Shown here piece after piece: positions 35,291 through 44,290 of a stretch of 64,000 bases of DNA. Source of the stretch: Thermoproteota archaeon. GTDB lineage: Archaea; Korarchaeota; JAOZGF01; JAOZFZ01. The stretch is taken from NCBI GenBank assembly GCA_027492035.1, contig JAOZFT010000004.1, positions 372,001 through 436,000 on the forward strand, written 5' to 3'. The translations under genes were made by a program, and so were the position numbers. Under the pieces are notes generated by a model that saw only the letters and a list, made by a program, of their open reading frames with translations, was not told the DNA's origin and made no database searches. Position 1 is the first letter of the stretch, and each line of letters begins with the position of its first letter.

Positions 35291-36292
35291 TTAATGCCCA
35301 TGAACTATTTGAGTTAATTGTATGTTCTCCTTCCTACCTCCTCTTATGGCTCCTCTTAAAACAACCAATCTTTTAGGAGGTCCTTGAACAGACCCCTTAA
35401 TTAGTACAAAGTCACTTTTCACTATTCCATAGTGTGGGAACCCTCCACTTGGGGTTATAGGCTGCTCTTCCCCAGAGTCTAAGACATACTCCCCCTCTTT
35501 GCCTATTAATAGAAGTAAATTATTGTATTGGGTTCGTTGATGGAAACCTGTTTGTCCAGGCCTAGGAACTGTCCAAAGCACTCTTGAAGGGTGCCAGGGA
35601 CCAAGTGAACCTACTTCCCTTCTCCTCTTTCCAGCTTTATGGGGAAGTAACTTCACTCCCCATCTCTTTATTACTCCTTGAAACCCTTTACCTTTAGTTA
35701 TGCCTATTACATCGATTTTCTGGTTTGGTTTAAATACTTCACTTATTCCTATTGTTTTCCCGAATTTCTCTTCAACATAGTTTCTTTGATCTTCTATGTT
35801 CCCCCCTCTAATAGGAATTTCAAGTATTTCAGGTTTTTTCTTATGTATTCCAGCTATTCTGGGTAGTGTATGAATAAGTAGCCTCAACTCTGCTTTTTCA
35901 TCTAAATCCTGAAGCAGTTTATCTAATGAATGATTTATCCCCCTCTTTATTGTTAGTTTCCTCTTTAAGTCTTTATTTACTTCAGGTGTCCAACATTCCC
36001 CCTTACACATTAAACCATAAGGAGTTTTTTCATACCTTCTAACTCCAAAAACAGTTACTGGGGGTGTTTCTACAACTGTAGCAGCGGAAACGATTTCCTT
36101 TCCAAAATTCGGGCTATTCTTTGTTTGGTTTACATATAACACGGTTACCATTCCAACCTTGTACCCTGGAAAACCTGGAATCATCATTTCTTGGCTGCAA
36201 TTCCAGCTTCTTATTCTCGGAACTAACCTACTTGCCCTTTTTCTTGGTGCATACCCTAAAGATCCCTTTCTGGGTCTGTGAGTTCTCCCCAT
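35291..36292 (-). CDS. rpl3: large subunit ribosomal protein L3 (uL3)
   Basis: A 333-residue archaeal/eukaryotic L3. The start MGRTHRPRKGSLGYAPRKRA, the central KGKGFQGVIKRWGVKLLPHK (near 212-231) and the segment GFPHYGIVKSDFVLIKG near 286 are diagnostic. It is the first ribosomal gene of the shortened S10 operon and follows archease. Confidence 0.95.
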   Translation of the reverse strand: MGRTHRPRKGSLGYAPRKRASRLVPRIRSWNCSQEMMIPGFPGYKVGMVTVLYVNQTKNSPNFGKEIVSAATVVETPPVTVFGVRRYEKTPYGLMCKGECWTPEVNKDLKRKLTIKRGINHSLDKLLQDLDEKAELRLLIHTLPRIAGIHKKKPEILEIPIRGGNIEDQRNYVEEKFGKTIGISEVFKPNQKIDVIGITKGKGFQGVIKRWGVKLLPHKAGKRRREVGSLGPWHPSRVLWTVPRPGQTGFHQRTQYNNLLLLIGKEGEYVLDSGEEQPITPSGGFPHYGIVKSDFVLIKGSVQGPPKRLVVLRGAIRGGRKENIQLTQIVHGH

Positions 36293-36310
36293 TTTGTACC
36301 CCCTTCACTT

Positions 36311-36733
36311 TCAAATATCCAATAACACATTGGCAACATATTTCTGGCCTGTTTTTTCCACTTTAAAATTGTGATAAGTTATTGCCTTAACTTCATTCCC
36401 TATTTCATGCTTCTTAAGGTTTACTTTTTCTCCCCTAATAACTCCCTTTAAAAAATATTTCCCTTTCCTTCTTTTTATTTCTATTTGGAAATCCTTAAAA
36501 AAACAGTTAAGGGTTTCAAAGAGATAAATTAACTCATTTAACCAGTTGTAAAGCAAATCCTCTACATTGTCTCCTTCTATTTCAATTTTAGTTTCCGTCT
36601 CGGTACCGACCTTGCTTAGGTTCGTCATAACCCCAAAAAGAGCTTTACCTGAATTAATGAAGAGCTGGGTTAAGTTTTTCCCGTAAGCTCTGAACCCCAC
36701 ATCTGCTGTGTGTCCAAAGTATTCGTAATTCAT
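36311..36733 (-). CDS. archease
   Basis: A 140-residue protein with the archease signature YEYFGHTADVGFRAYGKNL near residues 3-21 and LYNWLNELIYLFE near 70-82. Archease activates the RtcB tRNA ligase, which joins exons after splicing. Its place directly downstream of the intron-bearing tRNA-Ser is suggestive in a genome with so many introns, although RtcB itself is not in this window. Confidence 0.94.
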   Translation of the reverse strand: MNYEYFGHTADVGFRAYGKNLTQLFINSGKALFGVMTNLSKVGTETETKIEIEGDNVEDLLYNWLNELIYLFETLNCFFKDFQIEIKRRKGKYFLKGVIRGEKVNLKKHEIGNEVKAITYHNFKVEKTGQKYVANVLLDI

Positions 36734-36760
36734 TCCTTCAAATTCACCATGTGAAACCTA

Positions 36761-36790
36761 GCCTGCAGTTCTCAGGTCATCTGAAAAGGC
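36761..36790 (-). terminator. hairpin between tRNA-Ser and archease
   Basis: A 7-bp stem TTTTCAG/CTGAGAA with a 5-nt loop ATGAC, extended by an outer GCC/GGC helix, lies directly downstream of tRNA-Ser. It may mark the 3' processing or termination point of the tRNA transcript. Confidence 0.35.
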
Positions 36791-36811
36791 TAAAAAACGC
36801 CGGGGGTGGGA

Positions 36812-36832
36812 TTTTCCCCACGTGATTATGGA
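36812..36832 (-). other. 21-nt non-canonical intron in the T-loop of tRNA-Ser
   Basis: Without this insert the T-arm reads GTGGG-TTCAAAT-CCCAC. Predicted cleavage falls between the second and third base of the bulges AAT and AAT, leaving exact joining at 59/60. Confidence 0.87.
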
Positions 36833-36865
36833 TTTGAACCCACGCGGCTCCAAGAGCCACGGGCT

Positions 36866-36877
36866 TTCATTTTTAGA
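36866..36877 (-). other. 12-nt tRNA-Ser intron at position 37/38
   Basis: The anticodon loop of 19 nt reduces to CTTGAGA when TCTAAAAATGAA is removed. The central helix is weak here, so the exact cut may shift by a base or two; the anticodon stays TGA. Confidence 0.75.
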
Positions 36878-36921
36878 CTCAAGGCCCGCGCCTTAATCCT
36901 GGCTCGGCAACCCCGGCTTCT

Positions 36922-37230
36922 TCAGGATAGCTCTATTTCGACCTTAACCTCAGCAGGTATTTGTATTCTTATTATTTGCCTTAAAGTTCTTTGTTCAGCG
37001 TCAATATCTATTATTCTTTTATGGATTCTTAATTCCCATTTATCCCAAGTATCTGTGCCTTCTCCACAAGGAGTTTTCCTTGTGACAATCTTCATTTTCT
37101 TTGTTGGTAAAGGAATGGGGCCTCTTATATGGGCCCCTGTTTTTTTAGCTATTTCTTTAATTTTCCTGCAAACCTCATCTAATTTCCTATGGTCTATACT
37201 TGCCAGTTTTATCCTTGCTTTGTTCACCAT
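36922..37230 (-). CDS. rpsJ: small subunit ribosomal protein S10 (uS10)
   Basis: A 102-residue S10 with ARIKLASIDHRKLDEVCRKI near 5-24, GAHIRGPIPLPTKKMKIVTR near 32-51 and WELRIHKRIIDI near 65-76. It follows EF-1A by 16 bases, the conserved end of the archaeal str operon. The tRNA-Ser gene begins 4 bases after its stop and is probably cotranscribed. Confidence 0.96.
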   Translation of the reverse strand: MVNKARIKLASIDHRKLDEVCRKIKEIAKKTGAHIRGPIPLPTKKMKIVTRKTPCGEGTDTWDKWELRIHKRIIDIDAEQRTLRQIIRIQIPAEVKVEIELS

Positions 37231-37246
37231 TACTTTTTCTCTCTCC

Positions 37247-38509
37247 TTACTTCTCCTTTGGTACGAAGTCTACAACTACTCCTGCGGCTATGGTTTTACC
37301 CATATCCCTTATTGCAAACCTTCCTAATGCAGGGATGAAACTGTATTTCTCTAAGCATATTGGTTGAACGGGTACAAACTTAACAACAGCTATATCCCCT
37401 GTTTTAAGGTACTTCGGGTTCTCTTCAACCACTGCCCCAGTTTTTGGGTCTAGTTTTTGCATTAATTTATCAAATTTGCATGCTGCATGAGCTGTATGGG
37501 CATGTAAAACTGGAGTGTATCCTTCAGCTATTGCTGTAGGGTGGCTTAAAATAGCTATTCTACCTGTAAACTCACTTACTACTTGAGGAGGAGTATCTAA
37601 GTGCCCTGCTACGTCACCCCTCTTTAGTTTCTTTATTGATACTCCTTTGACGTTGAAGCCTATGTTGTCTCCAGGTTCAGCTTTCTCCAGTCTTTCGTGG
37701 TGCATTTCAATTGATTTCACTTCACCTACTTCATCGATTGGTTTAAAAACTATTTTGTCTCCAGGTTTGAGTATCCCTGACTCAACCCTCCCCACAGGAA
37801 CTACTCCAACTCCTCTAATATTGAAAACATCCTGGACAGGTATCCTGAGAGGCTTATCTGTTGGTTTAGGTGGTAGTTCAAACATGTCCAATGCTTCGAA
37901 AAGAGTTGGTCCATCATACCAAGGGGTTTTGTCACTTTTCTTCAGTAAATTGTCCCCCATCCATCCTGAAGTTGGGATAAAAGGTATCTTTTTAACATCG
38001 AATTTTAACTTTGTAAGCAAGTCTTCAACTTCCTTCTTCACTTCTTCGTATCTTTCCTTGCTGTAATTCACTGTTGAGTCATCCATTTTATTAATTGTCA
38101 CAATTAGCTGTTTCACTCCAAGTATCCACAAGAGATATGCATGTTCTCTTGTTTGAGCCTGTACACCCTCACCTTTCTTGGCAGACACTACTAATATTGC
38201 TCCATCTGCTTGCGACGCCCCTGTTATCATATTTTTTACAAAGTCTCTATGTCCCGGTGCATCTATTACTGTAATATAATACTTCTTTGTTTCTATTTTT
38301 TCATGAAATAAATCAATTGTTAACCCCCTCTCTCTTTCTTCTTTTAACCTATCCATTAACCACGCAAATTTGAACGTTCCTGCTTCTTCAGGTATGTCTC
38401 TGTCACTGAATTTGCCTAATTCATAGAATAACCTTCCAAGTGTGGTGCTTTTTCCGTGATCCACATGCCCTACGAAAATAATATTCAAGTGTGGTTTTTT
38501 AGCTGACAT
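37247..38509 (-). CDS. tuf: translation elongation factor 1 alpha (aEF-1A)
   Basis: A 420-residue GTPase that delivers aminoacyl-tRNA. G1 is GHVDHGKSTT near 13-22, G3 DAPGHRDF near 88-95, and G4 TINKMD near 143-148. Domains II and III follow, ending in IRDMGKTIAAGVVVDF. It has a purine-rich 5' leader of up to about 100 bases (38510-38684 region). EF-2, often the next str operon member, is absent between S7 and EF-1A. Confidence 0.97.
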   Translation of the reverse strand: MSAKKPHLNIIFVGHVDHGKSTTLGRLFYELGKFSDRDIPEEAGTFKFAWLMDRLKEERERGLTIDLFHEKIETKKYYITVIDAPGHRDFVKNMITGASQADGAILVVSAKKGEGVQAQTREHAYLLWILGVKQLIVTINKMDDSTVNYSKERYEEVKKEVEDLLTKLKFDVKKIPFIPTSGWMGDNLLKKSDKTPWYDGPTLFEALDMFELPPKPTDKPLRIPVQDVFNIRGVGVVPVGRVESGILKPGDKIVFKPIDEVGEVKSIEMHHERLEKAEPGDNIGFNVKGVSIKKLKRGDVAGHLDTPPQVVSEFTGRIAILSHPTAIAEGYTPVLHAHTAHAACKFDKLMQKLDPKTGAVVEENPKYLKTGDIAVVKFVPVQPICLEKYSFIPALGRFAIRDMGKTIAAGVVVDFVPKEK

Positions 38510-38684
38510 ATTTCTCCCTCTTTTCCTCCTTTTTATCCTCTATATCTCTCCTCTATTTCTTGACACTTCTAAAGGTTACTTTTTTTCTCTTTTTTATTTT
38601 TTTCTTTTTCTTTTAAAACTTAATGGTTATTTTTGATTTTCTTTTCAGGACTTAAATAATTTTCTTGGAAGCATTTTTCCTTGT

Positions 38685-39254
38685 TTATGCTGCAGAGTAG
38701 GCCCTCCTTTCTATTTCTGCTTTCTTCTTTACAGCTAAACTTCTTGAAGGGTCATTGCGGTATGTAGCTATTAAGACGTCAGCTAATATTTCTTCCATGT
38801 TTTTTATGTTATTAAAGGTTTCTTTTTTTACAGCTTCAACAATAAACCTCAAAGCTAAATCTACTCTTCTTAAGGGGGCTACATCTACAGCTTTGTGGTA
38901 AACAATTCCTCCATACATTATCCCCGTAACTTCTTCCCTTGGTGCAGCATTTTCAACTGCTCTCACGAGTACTTCTATGGGATTTTTTCCTGTTTTCAGG
39001 TGCACTATCTCAAAAGCCTTTCTAACTATATTTATTGCCCTTTGTTTTTTACCTGTCCCTTTTCTTGTCCTCATTAAATTATTTACAAGCCTCTCTACTA
39101 ATGAAACTTTACTTTTACCGAATCTTTTCGAAGCATGCCTCCCTTTACTGTGGGGGATGAAGACAGGTTTTAAACTTATGACATTTTTTAATCCAGGGTC
39201 TTTTATTTCTATTCCTTCAAACCCCCATTTACCGAATAATTTTATTTCTGGCAT
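38685..39254 (-). CDS. rpsG: small subunit ribosomal protein S7 (uS7)
   Basis: Start set at the ATG at 39254, 14 bases after the S12 stop; a longer frame upstream would run into S12. The 189-residue protein begins MPEIKLFGKWGFEGIEIKDP, the usual archaeal start. It has VERLVNNLMRTRKGTGKKQR, ENAAPREEVTGIMYGGI and the ending KKKAEIERRAYSAA. S7 organises the 30S head. Confidence 0.95.
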   Translation of the reverse strand: MPEIKLFGKWGFEGIEIKDPGLKNVISLKPVFIPHSKGRHASKRFGKSKVSLVERLVNNLMRTRKGTGKKQRAINIVRKAFEIVHLKTGKNPIEVLVRAVENAAPREEVTGIMYGGIVYHKAVDVAPLRRVDLALRFIVEAVKKETFNNIKNMEEILADVLIATYRNDPSRSLAVKKKAEIERRAYSAA

Positions 39255-39268
39255 TTTTCTCTTCTCTT

Positions 39269-39706
39269 TTAACGGAGAGGTTTCTCTTTCTTCCCTAGCC
39301 ACAGCGCCTTTAAAGAAACACCATTTACTTGTATAACTCTCCATCTAACAGTTGGAATGTCTCCTAAAGATCTTCCTTTGCTTCCTCCTATCCCCTCTAC
39401 CAATACTTCGTCATGTTCCTCTATAAAGTTTAGACCTCCATCAAGGGGAACATAGGCAGTGATTGTTTTACCATTTTTTATTAATTGGATTTTTACACAT
39501 TTCCTTATGCTTGAATGTGGCTGCTTGGCTTCAAGCGCAACTTTCTCTAGTACTATCCCTCTTGCTTGAGGGGCTCCCTCTAGAGGGTCTGTTTTTTCTT
39601 TAAGCTTCAAAACCCTTCTTTTATAGCGTGTATCTTTCCATCTGAATTTTTTTCTCTTCTTAATTAGTTGCCTTGCCCCAAAAATTCCTCTCGGTGTCAA
39701 GCCCAT
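39269..39706 (-). CDS. rpsL: small subunit ribosomal protein S12 (uS12)
   Basis: A 145-residue S12 with [20 protein letters not shown] near 40-59, [20 protein letters not shown] near 61-80 and [20 protein letters not shown] near 101-120. The decoding-site loop lysine/proline context is present. It follows the NusA-like gene by 11 bases in the rpoH-rpoB-rpoA-L30e-nusA-S12-S7 operon. Confidence 0.96.
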   Translation of the reverse strand: MGLTPRGIFGARQLIKKRKKFRWKDTRYKRRVLKLKEKTDPLEGAPQARGIVLEKVALEAKQPHSSIRKCVKIQLIKNGKTITAYVPLDGGLNFIEEHDEVLVEGIGGSKGRSLGDIPTVRWRVIQVNGVSLKALWLGKKEKPLR

Positions 39707-39717
39707 TCTTCATCCCC

Positions 39718-40146
39718 CTATGTTATTCTAACATTTTTTACTCCAAAGTACCTTTTAAGCAGCAGCCTCATTTTCTTTATTTTCCTTCCTTTTTTACCTA
39801 TAGCTATTCCTTTATCTTCGTAGTTCACTTCCACTATTACCGAATTTGACTGGTTCAATTTCCTAATTGCCTTAACTCTTGCGGGGAACAAAATGTTCCT
39901 TATAAATTCCTCTATGTTGTCAGAGTATTCATTTATTTCTATGTTTATGTTCATTACTTTTTTAAGTTTTCTTATGAGCTTTCCCCCTCTTCCCACTATT
40001 TTATATATTTCTCCCTTAGGAACAATCACTATCTCTCTTTGAAACTCGTCATCCCTTATACAATCCATCACATCTACTCCTGTAATGGAGGAAATTAAGC
40101 TGACCTTTTTTATTGTTTCGTTGTTCAAAGAAATTTTCCTATGCAT
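39718..40146 (-). CDS. nusA: NusA-like transcription factor (two KH domains)
   Basis: A 142-residue protein made of two KH domains: the GxxG motifs are in IYKIVGRGGKLIRKLKK (near 47-63) and GIAIGKKGRKIKKMRLL (near 113-129). Archaeal NusA lacks the N-terminal polymerase-binding and S1 domains of bacterial NusA. It abuts L30e and S12, its conserved location. Confidence 0.93.
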   Translation of the reverse strand: MHRKISLNNETIKKVSLISSITGVDVMDCIRDDEFQREIVIVPKGEIYKIVGRGGKLIRKLKKVMNINIEINEYSDNIEEFIRNILFPARVKAIRKLNQSNSVIVEVNYEDKGIAIGKKGRKIKKMRLLLKRYFGVKNVRIT

Positions 40147-40464
40147 TTACCCTTCTCCTTTTCCTTCATTAATCTTTAAAATTTCAGATAAGCCTGGGTC
40201 GATAACGCCTAAAGTTGAAATTCCATGTTGACGCCCACAATCTCTACCTAACTCTACATTATTTCCTTTATAAGTGTAAACTTTCGTTCCAGTTAATTTT
40301 GAGTAATACTTAACGTCTTCTCTGATTGATTCTGGACAGTTGCTTGCTAAAATGACAAGCTTCAATTTTCCTTTCTTTAAACTCTCTAAAGTTTTTTTTG
40401 CACCTAAAATTATTTTTCCAGTTTCTATTGTTAACCTTAAGTTATCTTTTAACTCTTTTGACAT
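40147..40464 (-). CDS. rpl30e: large subunit ribosomal protein L30e (eL30)
   Basis: A 105-residue L7Ae-fold protein: NLRLTIETGKIILGAKKTLE near 8-27, LVILASNCPESIREDVKYYS near 36-55 and the ending LGRDCGRQHGISTLGVIDPG. In archaea it is encoded between rpoA and nusA, as here. Confidence 0.94.
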   Translation of the reverse strand: MSKELKDNLRLTIETGKIILGAKKTLESLKKGKLKLVILASNCPESIREDVKYYSKLTGTKVYTYKGNNVELGRDCGRQHGISTLGVIDPGLSEILKINEGKGEG

Positions 40465-40477
40465 TTTTTTTCACTCC

Positions 40478-43400
40478 TCAGAAAGCTGCGTATAATTCAA
40501 CAGCCCCTGTGCCAACCTGTATGGGAACACCTGCTATAACTCTCTCTACCACACCAGGTAATTCATCCTCTTCGCCTTTTATAGCCGCCTCTGCCAAGGT
40601 CTTTACGGTTATTTCATAACTTGCTCTTGCTAAGAAGCTCCCCTTCTCTCCGGTAACTCCGTACCTGCCAACTTGTTTAAGGTCCCCTGTAAAGGTTAAA
40701 GTGTCAGCTGCTAGCAAAATATGTCTGATGTTTATTTTTATTCCTTGATTTTCTAAAACTGACTTTATTTCGTTTATGATAGCTGCTCTAGCCGCCTCTA
40801 TCCCAAGTTCGTTGTAGATTTCCAATATGTCATTAGTTGTTGTTCTATTCCTATCTACTCCTTCCATTTTTAAAACAACTTTTAAGTTTGATCCTTCGGT
40901 TTCGATCACATATTCTCCTGCCTTCTCTTTTATTAATGTTTTGGTTATTCCTTTGACACCGTAAACTGTTGTGTCTAAAAGTTTTGTGTAGGCTTCTTTA
41001 AATTTCCTATATGAATCTATTCCTGATTGTACAATTAACGAATTTCTTTCTTCTTTAACTTCTCCTTTCATTTTCTTAGAAATCATACTTTTTACTTTTT
41101 TCAAGTCTATTCCTTTTTGGTTGATTAACTCCTCTTTCAAGGTTAGAACCATTTCTCTACTCAAAGGTTCTATTTCGATTTTCTCTATTATATCCTTTAA
41201 TGTTAAAGATCTTATCTTCTCTGCTATCTTTAAAGCTTTATCTCGACTTTTTCTGTGCTCTTCATCCAAGTAAATAGTCATTGAAGGAGTGCTTGGTTTC
41301 TTTCTCATGTCAAGGACTTCTTTCAGCCTTGGAAAGCCTAATGTTATGTTTTTTTCTGCCACTCCTGCAAAGTGGAAGGTTCTTAGGGTTAGTTGAGTAC
41401 TGGGTTCTCCTATCGATTGGGCAGTTACTACTCCTATGGGTTCGAAGGGATCAACTAAGGCATGTAAGTAACTGTTTTTCACTGTTTTAAGGATTTTGGT
41501 TAATGTTTCTTTATTGATTTTGTGTTTGGTAACAATTTTTAGAGTTTCATTTCTTATTCTTTCCGGTAGATCTTTAAGCTCCTTTTCAACCAGTTTTTGT
41601 TTATTTTTGTTACTCATTCCCTTTTTCACTTTGTTTTCATCGTTTGCAATAGTTTCCTCTAATTCATTGAAAAGTACTGGTTCACCGTGGTAAGTTTTTG
41701 TCACATCCACTCCGTCGTCACCATAGAGGAAAGATATTATTTTTCCTTCTGAATCTCTTACTGTACCGTCATTTTCTATTCTTAAATCTTGGAAAGCATT
41801 CATCAACCTTCTTTGCAGGTATCCACTATCAGCAGTCCTTATCGCTTTGTCAACTAAACTTTCTCTTCCAGCCATGGCATGGAAATACAGTTCCGTAGGT
41901 GTTAATCCTCTTTTGTAGCTTGATTCAACAAAACCTCTGCTTTTTGCTCTCTTTTCGCCTTTTTTGAAGTGTGGAAGAGCTCTTCTGATATATCCTTCAG
42001 AGATACGTCTACCCCTTAACGATTGCTGCCCAACGCTTCCAGCCATTTGCCCTATATTTATAGCGCTTCCTTTAGCTTTTGTGGATGTCATTACAACTAT
42101 TGAGTTATCCACATCTAAACTTTTCGACACCTCCTTACCTATTTTTTCACGGCAATTGGAAAGTATTCCTCCAACTTTAATCTCCAACGTTTCTTCTTTT
42201 GTCCTTCCAGGCAGAGGCTGAAATTCTCCTTTATTGAACAATTCTAGCAATTTCTCTATTTCTCTGTAACCCTCAAGAATTATTTCTTTAACTTTTTCTT
42301 TGATTTCAGGTGGCAAGTCTTCTTCATCAAGTCCTAAAGTGAATCCTCTTCCACTTAAAAACCTTAAAGTAACTTTTGTGTATTTATTTAGGAATTCTCT
42401 AGCTCTTTCTCCTCCATATTTGTTGGCTATCACATCCAGCAGTGTCAATCCACTTTCGACTATCGCCCCTATAGCTGCTGTGTCTATTACACCTGTCAAT
42501 AATTCACCGTTCTTAACAATAACTACAGTATCCTCAATAAATTCTTCCCCTTCCTTTCCGGTTTCAGTTTTCGGGATGTAAACTGAAGCTTTAAGTTTAA
42601 AGTTTAAATCCTTTGGAAGAAGCAAGCTAAAGACTTGTTTACCTGTCCAATATTCTTTAGGCTCTAAAATGGCAGGTTCAGGTATTTCATCATAATCCAC
42701 AAGGGATGAAAGGAGGAGCCCCAGCTCCTTTTTGGAGAGAAGAGTATCCCTCCTTGTTAGTAGGTAAGATCCTGTGATATGATCTAGAATTCCCCCTACT
42801 AATGCCCCTCCGAACCTTGGAGAAATTATGTTTTTTTCAACAAGCATTAATTCTTCTGCTTCCACTCTTGAATCTAAAGTTTGAAGAGCATGGAGGTTCA
42901 TTTCATCTCCGTCGAAGTCTGCGTTGTAAGGTGGACAGACAGCAAGATTAAGTCTGAAAGTTTTATAGGGTAATACTTTAACTCGGTGACCCATCATCGA
43001 TATTCTATGGAGAGAGGGTTGTCTATTGAACAAAACCACGTCTCCATCCATTAAATACCTTCCTATTTTGTAACCTGGGGAAATATTTTCTGCGAAGGCT
43101 GCCAGATCTGAAATAAACCGTAAATCCACCTTCGTCCCATCTGTCCTCTCTACATATTTGGCTCCTGGATGGTTTTTTGGCCCTAAAGCAACTAAAGTTT
43201 TAGCTTCTTCAATATTTAACTCGCTTACTGTCACAGGGATAGTCAATGTTTTAGCTATTTCAAAAGGGACCCCTACTTCATTTATGTCAAGTAGAGGGTC
43301 TGGAGAAATAACTGTTCTAGCGGAAAAGTCCACTCTCTTGGCTGCCAAATTAGATCTGAATCTTCCTTCTTTGCCCTCAAGTCTTTGAGCTATCCCTTTT

Positions 43401-44287
43401 ATAGGTCTTTTTGTTCTATGCTTGGCTGACGGCACTCCTGAAAGATTGTTATCGAAATAAGTTGCTACATGGTACTGTAAAAGGTTCCATAAATCATCAA
43501 TTATGTGCTGAGGTGTTCCACTGTCTATTGATTCCCTTAAGTTGTTGTTAACCCTTACTATGTCCACCAGTTTATGTGTTAAATCATCTTCTGCTCTTCC
43601 TCCTTTTTCAAGCACTATTGAGGGCCTAACGGGGAGCGGAGGAACTGGTAAATCTGTCAGAACCATCCACTCAGGCCGGTTGTTTTCGATGTCAAACCCT
43701 AACAAGTAAGCGTCTTCATCAGGTATTTCTTCCAGTCTTTCTCTCACATCTGAGGCAGTTAGGTTTATTGGCCCCTGCGGCGTAATTTCTCTGTAATGGT
43801 AAGGTGGAATAAACTTAATTTTGTTTTGTTTAGCTCCACAGTTTGGGCATTTCTGGGTTTTACTTACTGCCTTACTTTTTATTTCCTTTATTATTTCGTC
43901 CCTTTTATTCTGGTTTTTTGTAGTCTGCAACAACTTCAAATACTTTTCTCTTTCCTCCTTAGGTATCTTTACTTTATGGCATTCCTTGCAAGTAGCCTTT
44001 AAAATATTAGCTATTTCTCTTGCAAAAAGTACGTTTATGACGGGTTTCGCAAGCTCTATATACCCAAAATGACCTGGACATTTCTCTATTGACCCACCGC
44101 ATGTTCTACATAAATATCTAGGCTCCAAGACCCCTAGTCTTGGATCCATTACACCTGATTCAACAGGCAAGCCGTCAGTGTCATATGTTTTCGGCAAAAC
44201 AATTTTTGTTGCAGCCATTTTTCTTATATCTGTGGGGCTCAATAAACTTAACTTCAGCGATTTTATGTGCCGCTTGTGCAAAATCAA
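40478..44287 (-). CDS. rpoA: RNA polymerase largest subunit Rpo1, A' and A'' in one gene
   Basis: One continuous 1269-codon frame covers both halves that most archaea encode as separate A' and A'' genes. A'-type features: zinc site CRTCGGSIEKCPGHFGYIEL near 61-80, and the catalytic NADFDGDEMNLH near 455-466. A''-type features follow without a break: GVVTAQSIGEPSTQLTLRTF near 950, where the trigger loop lies, and the C-terminal jaw/cleft ending GVPIQVGTGAVELYAAF. It starts four bases after rpoB ends. Unsplit Rpo1 is known in Thaumarchaeota and some relatives. Confidence 0.96.
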   Translation of the reverse strand: MILHKRHIKSLKLSLLSPTDIRKMAATKIVLPKTYDTDGLPVESGVMDPRLGVLEPRYLCRTCGGSIEKCPGHFGYIELAKPVINVLFAREIANILKATCKECHKVKIPKEEREKYLKLLQTTKNQNKRDEIIKEIKSKAVSKTQKCPNCGAKQNKIKFIPPYHYREITPQGPINLTASDVRERLEEIPDEDAYLLGFDIENNRPEWMVLTDLPVPPLPVRPSIVLEKGGRAEDDLTHKLVDIVRVNNNLRESIDSGTPQHIIDDLWNLLQYHVATYFDNNLSGVPSAKHRTKRPIKGIAQRLEGKEGRFRSNLAAKRVDFSARTVISPDPLLDINEVGVPFEIAKTLTIPVTVSELNIEEAKTLVALGPKNHPGAKYVERTDGTKVDLRFISDLAAFAENISPGYKIGRYLMDGDVVLFNRQPSLHRISMMGHRVKVLPYKTFRLNLAVCPPYNADFDGDEMNLHALQTLDSRVEAEELMLVEKNIISPRFGGALVGGILDHITGSYLLTRRDTLLSKKELGLLLSSLVDYDEIPEPAILEPKEYWTGKQVFSLLLPKDLNFKLKASVYIPKTETGKEGEEFIEDTVVIVKNGELLTGVIDTAAIGAIVESGLTLLDVIANKYGGERAREFLNKYTKVTLRFLSGRGFTLGLDEEDLPPEIKEKVKEIILEGYREIEKLLELFNKGEFQPLPGRTKEETLEIKVGGILSNCREKIGKEVSKSLDVDNSIVVMTSTKAKGSAINIGQMAGSVGQQSLRGRRISEGYIRRALPHFKKGEKRAKSRGFVESSYKRGLTPTELYFHAMAGRESLVDKAIRTADSGYLQRRLMNAFQDLRIENDGTVRDSEGKIISFLYGDDGVDVTKTYHGEPVLFNELEETIANDENKVKKGMSNKNKQKLVEKELKDLPERIRNETLKIVTKHKINKETLTKILKTVKNSYLHALVDPFEPIGVVTAQSIGEPSTQLTLRTFHFAGVAEKNITLGFPRLKEVLDMRKKPSTPSMTIYLDEEHRKSRDKALKIAEKIRSLTLKDIIEKIEIEPLSREMVLTLKEELINQKGIDLKKVKSMISKKMKGEVKEERNSLIVQSGIDSYRKFKEAYTKLLDTTVYGVKGITKTLIKEKAGEYVIETEGSNLKVVLKMEGVDRNRTTTNDILEIYNELGIEAARAAIINEIKSVLENQGIKINIRHILLAADTLTFTGDLKQVGRYGVTGEKGSFLARASYEITVKTLAEAAIKGEEDELPGVVERVIAGVPIQVGTGAVELYAAF

Positions 44288-44290
44288 GTT

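Larger units (their letters stand above)
36798..36917 (-). tRNA. tRNA-Ser(TGA) with two introns
   Basis: A 120-nt gene maturing to 87 nt. Acceptor GCCGGGG pairs with CCCCGGC, with discriminator G as in serine tRNAs. The anticodon stem is CGGGC/GCCCG with anticodon TGA at 36879-36881, followed by a long variable arm GGCTC/GAGCC. A 12-nt intron lies at 37/38 (36866-36877). A 21-nt intron at 36812-36832 splits the T-loop after TTCAAA (position 59/60). Its BHB has outer helix GGG/CCC, central TTC/GAA and inner CCAT/GTGG. Confidence 0.95.

Noticed and set aside
36798-36917. Second tRNA-Leu
   Set aside because: The D-arm resembles leucine tRNA, but the discriminator is G, the anticodon is TGA and the acceptor is GCCGGGG, all pointing to serine.
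39255-39344. S7 with a 30-residue N-terminal extension overlapping S12
   Set aside because: The extension translates the antisense-free end of S12 in another frame and has no homology; ATG 39254 fits the family.
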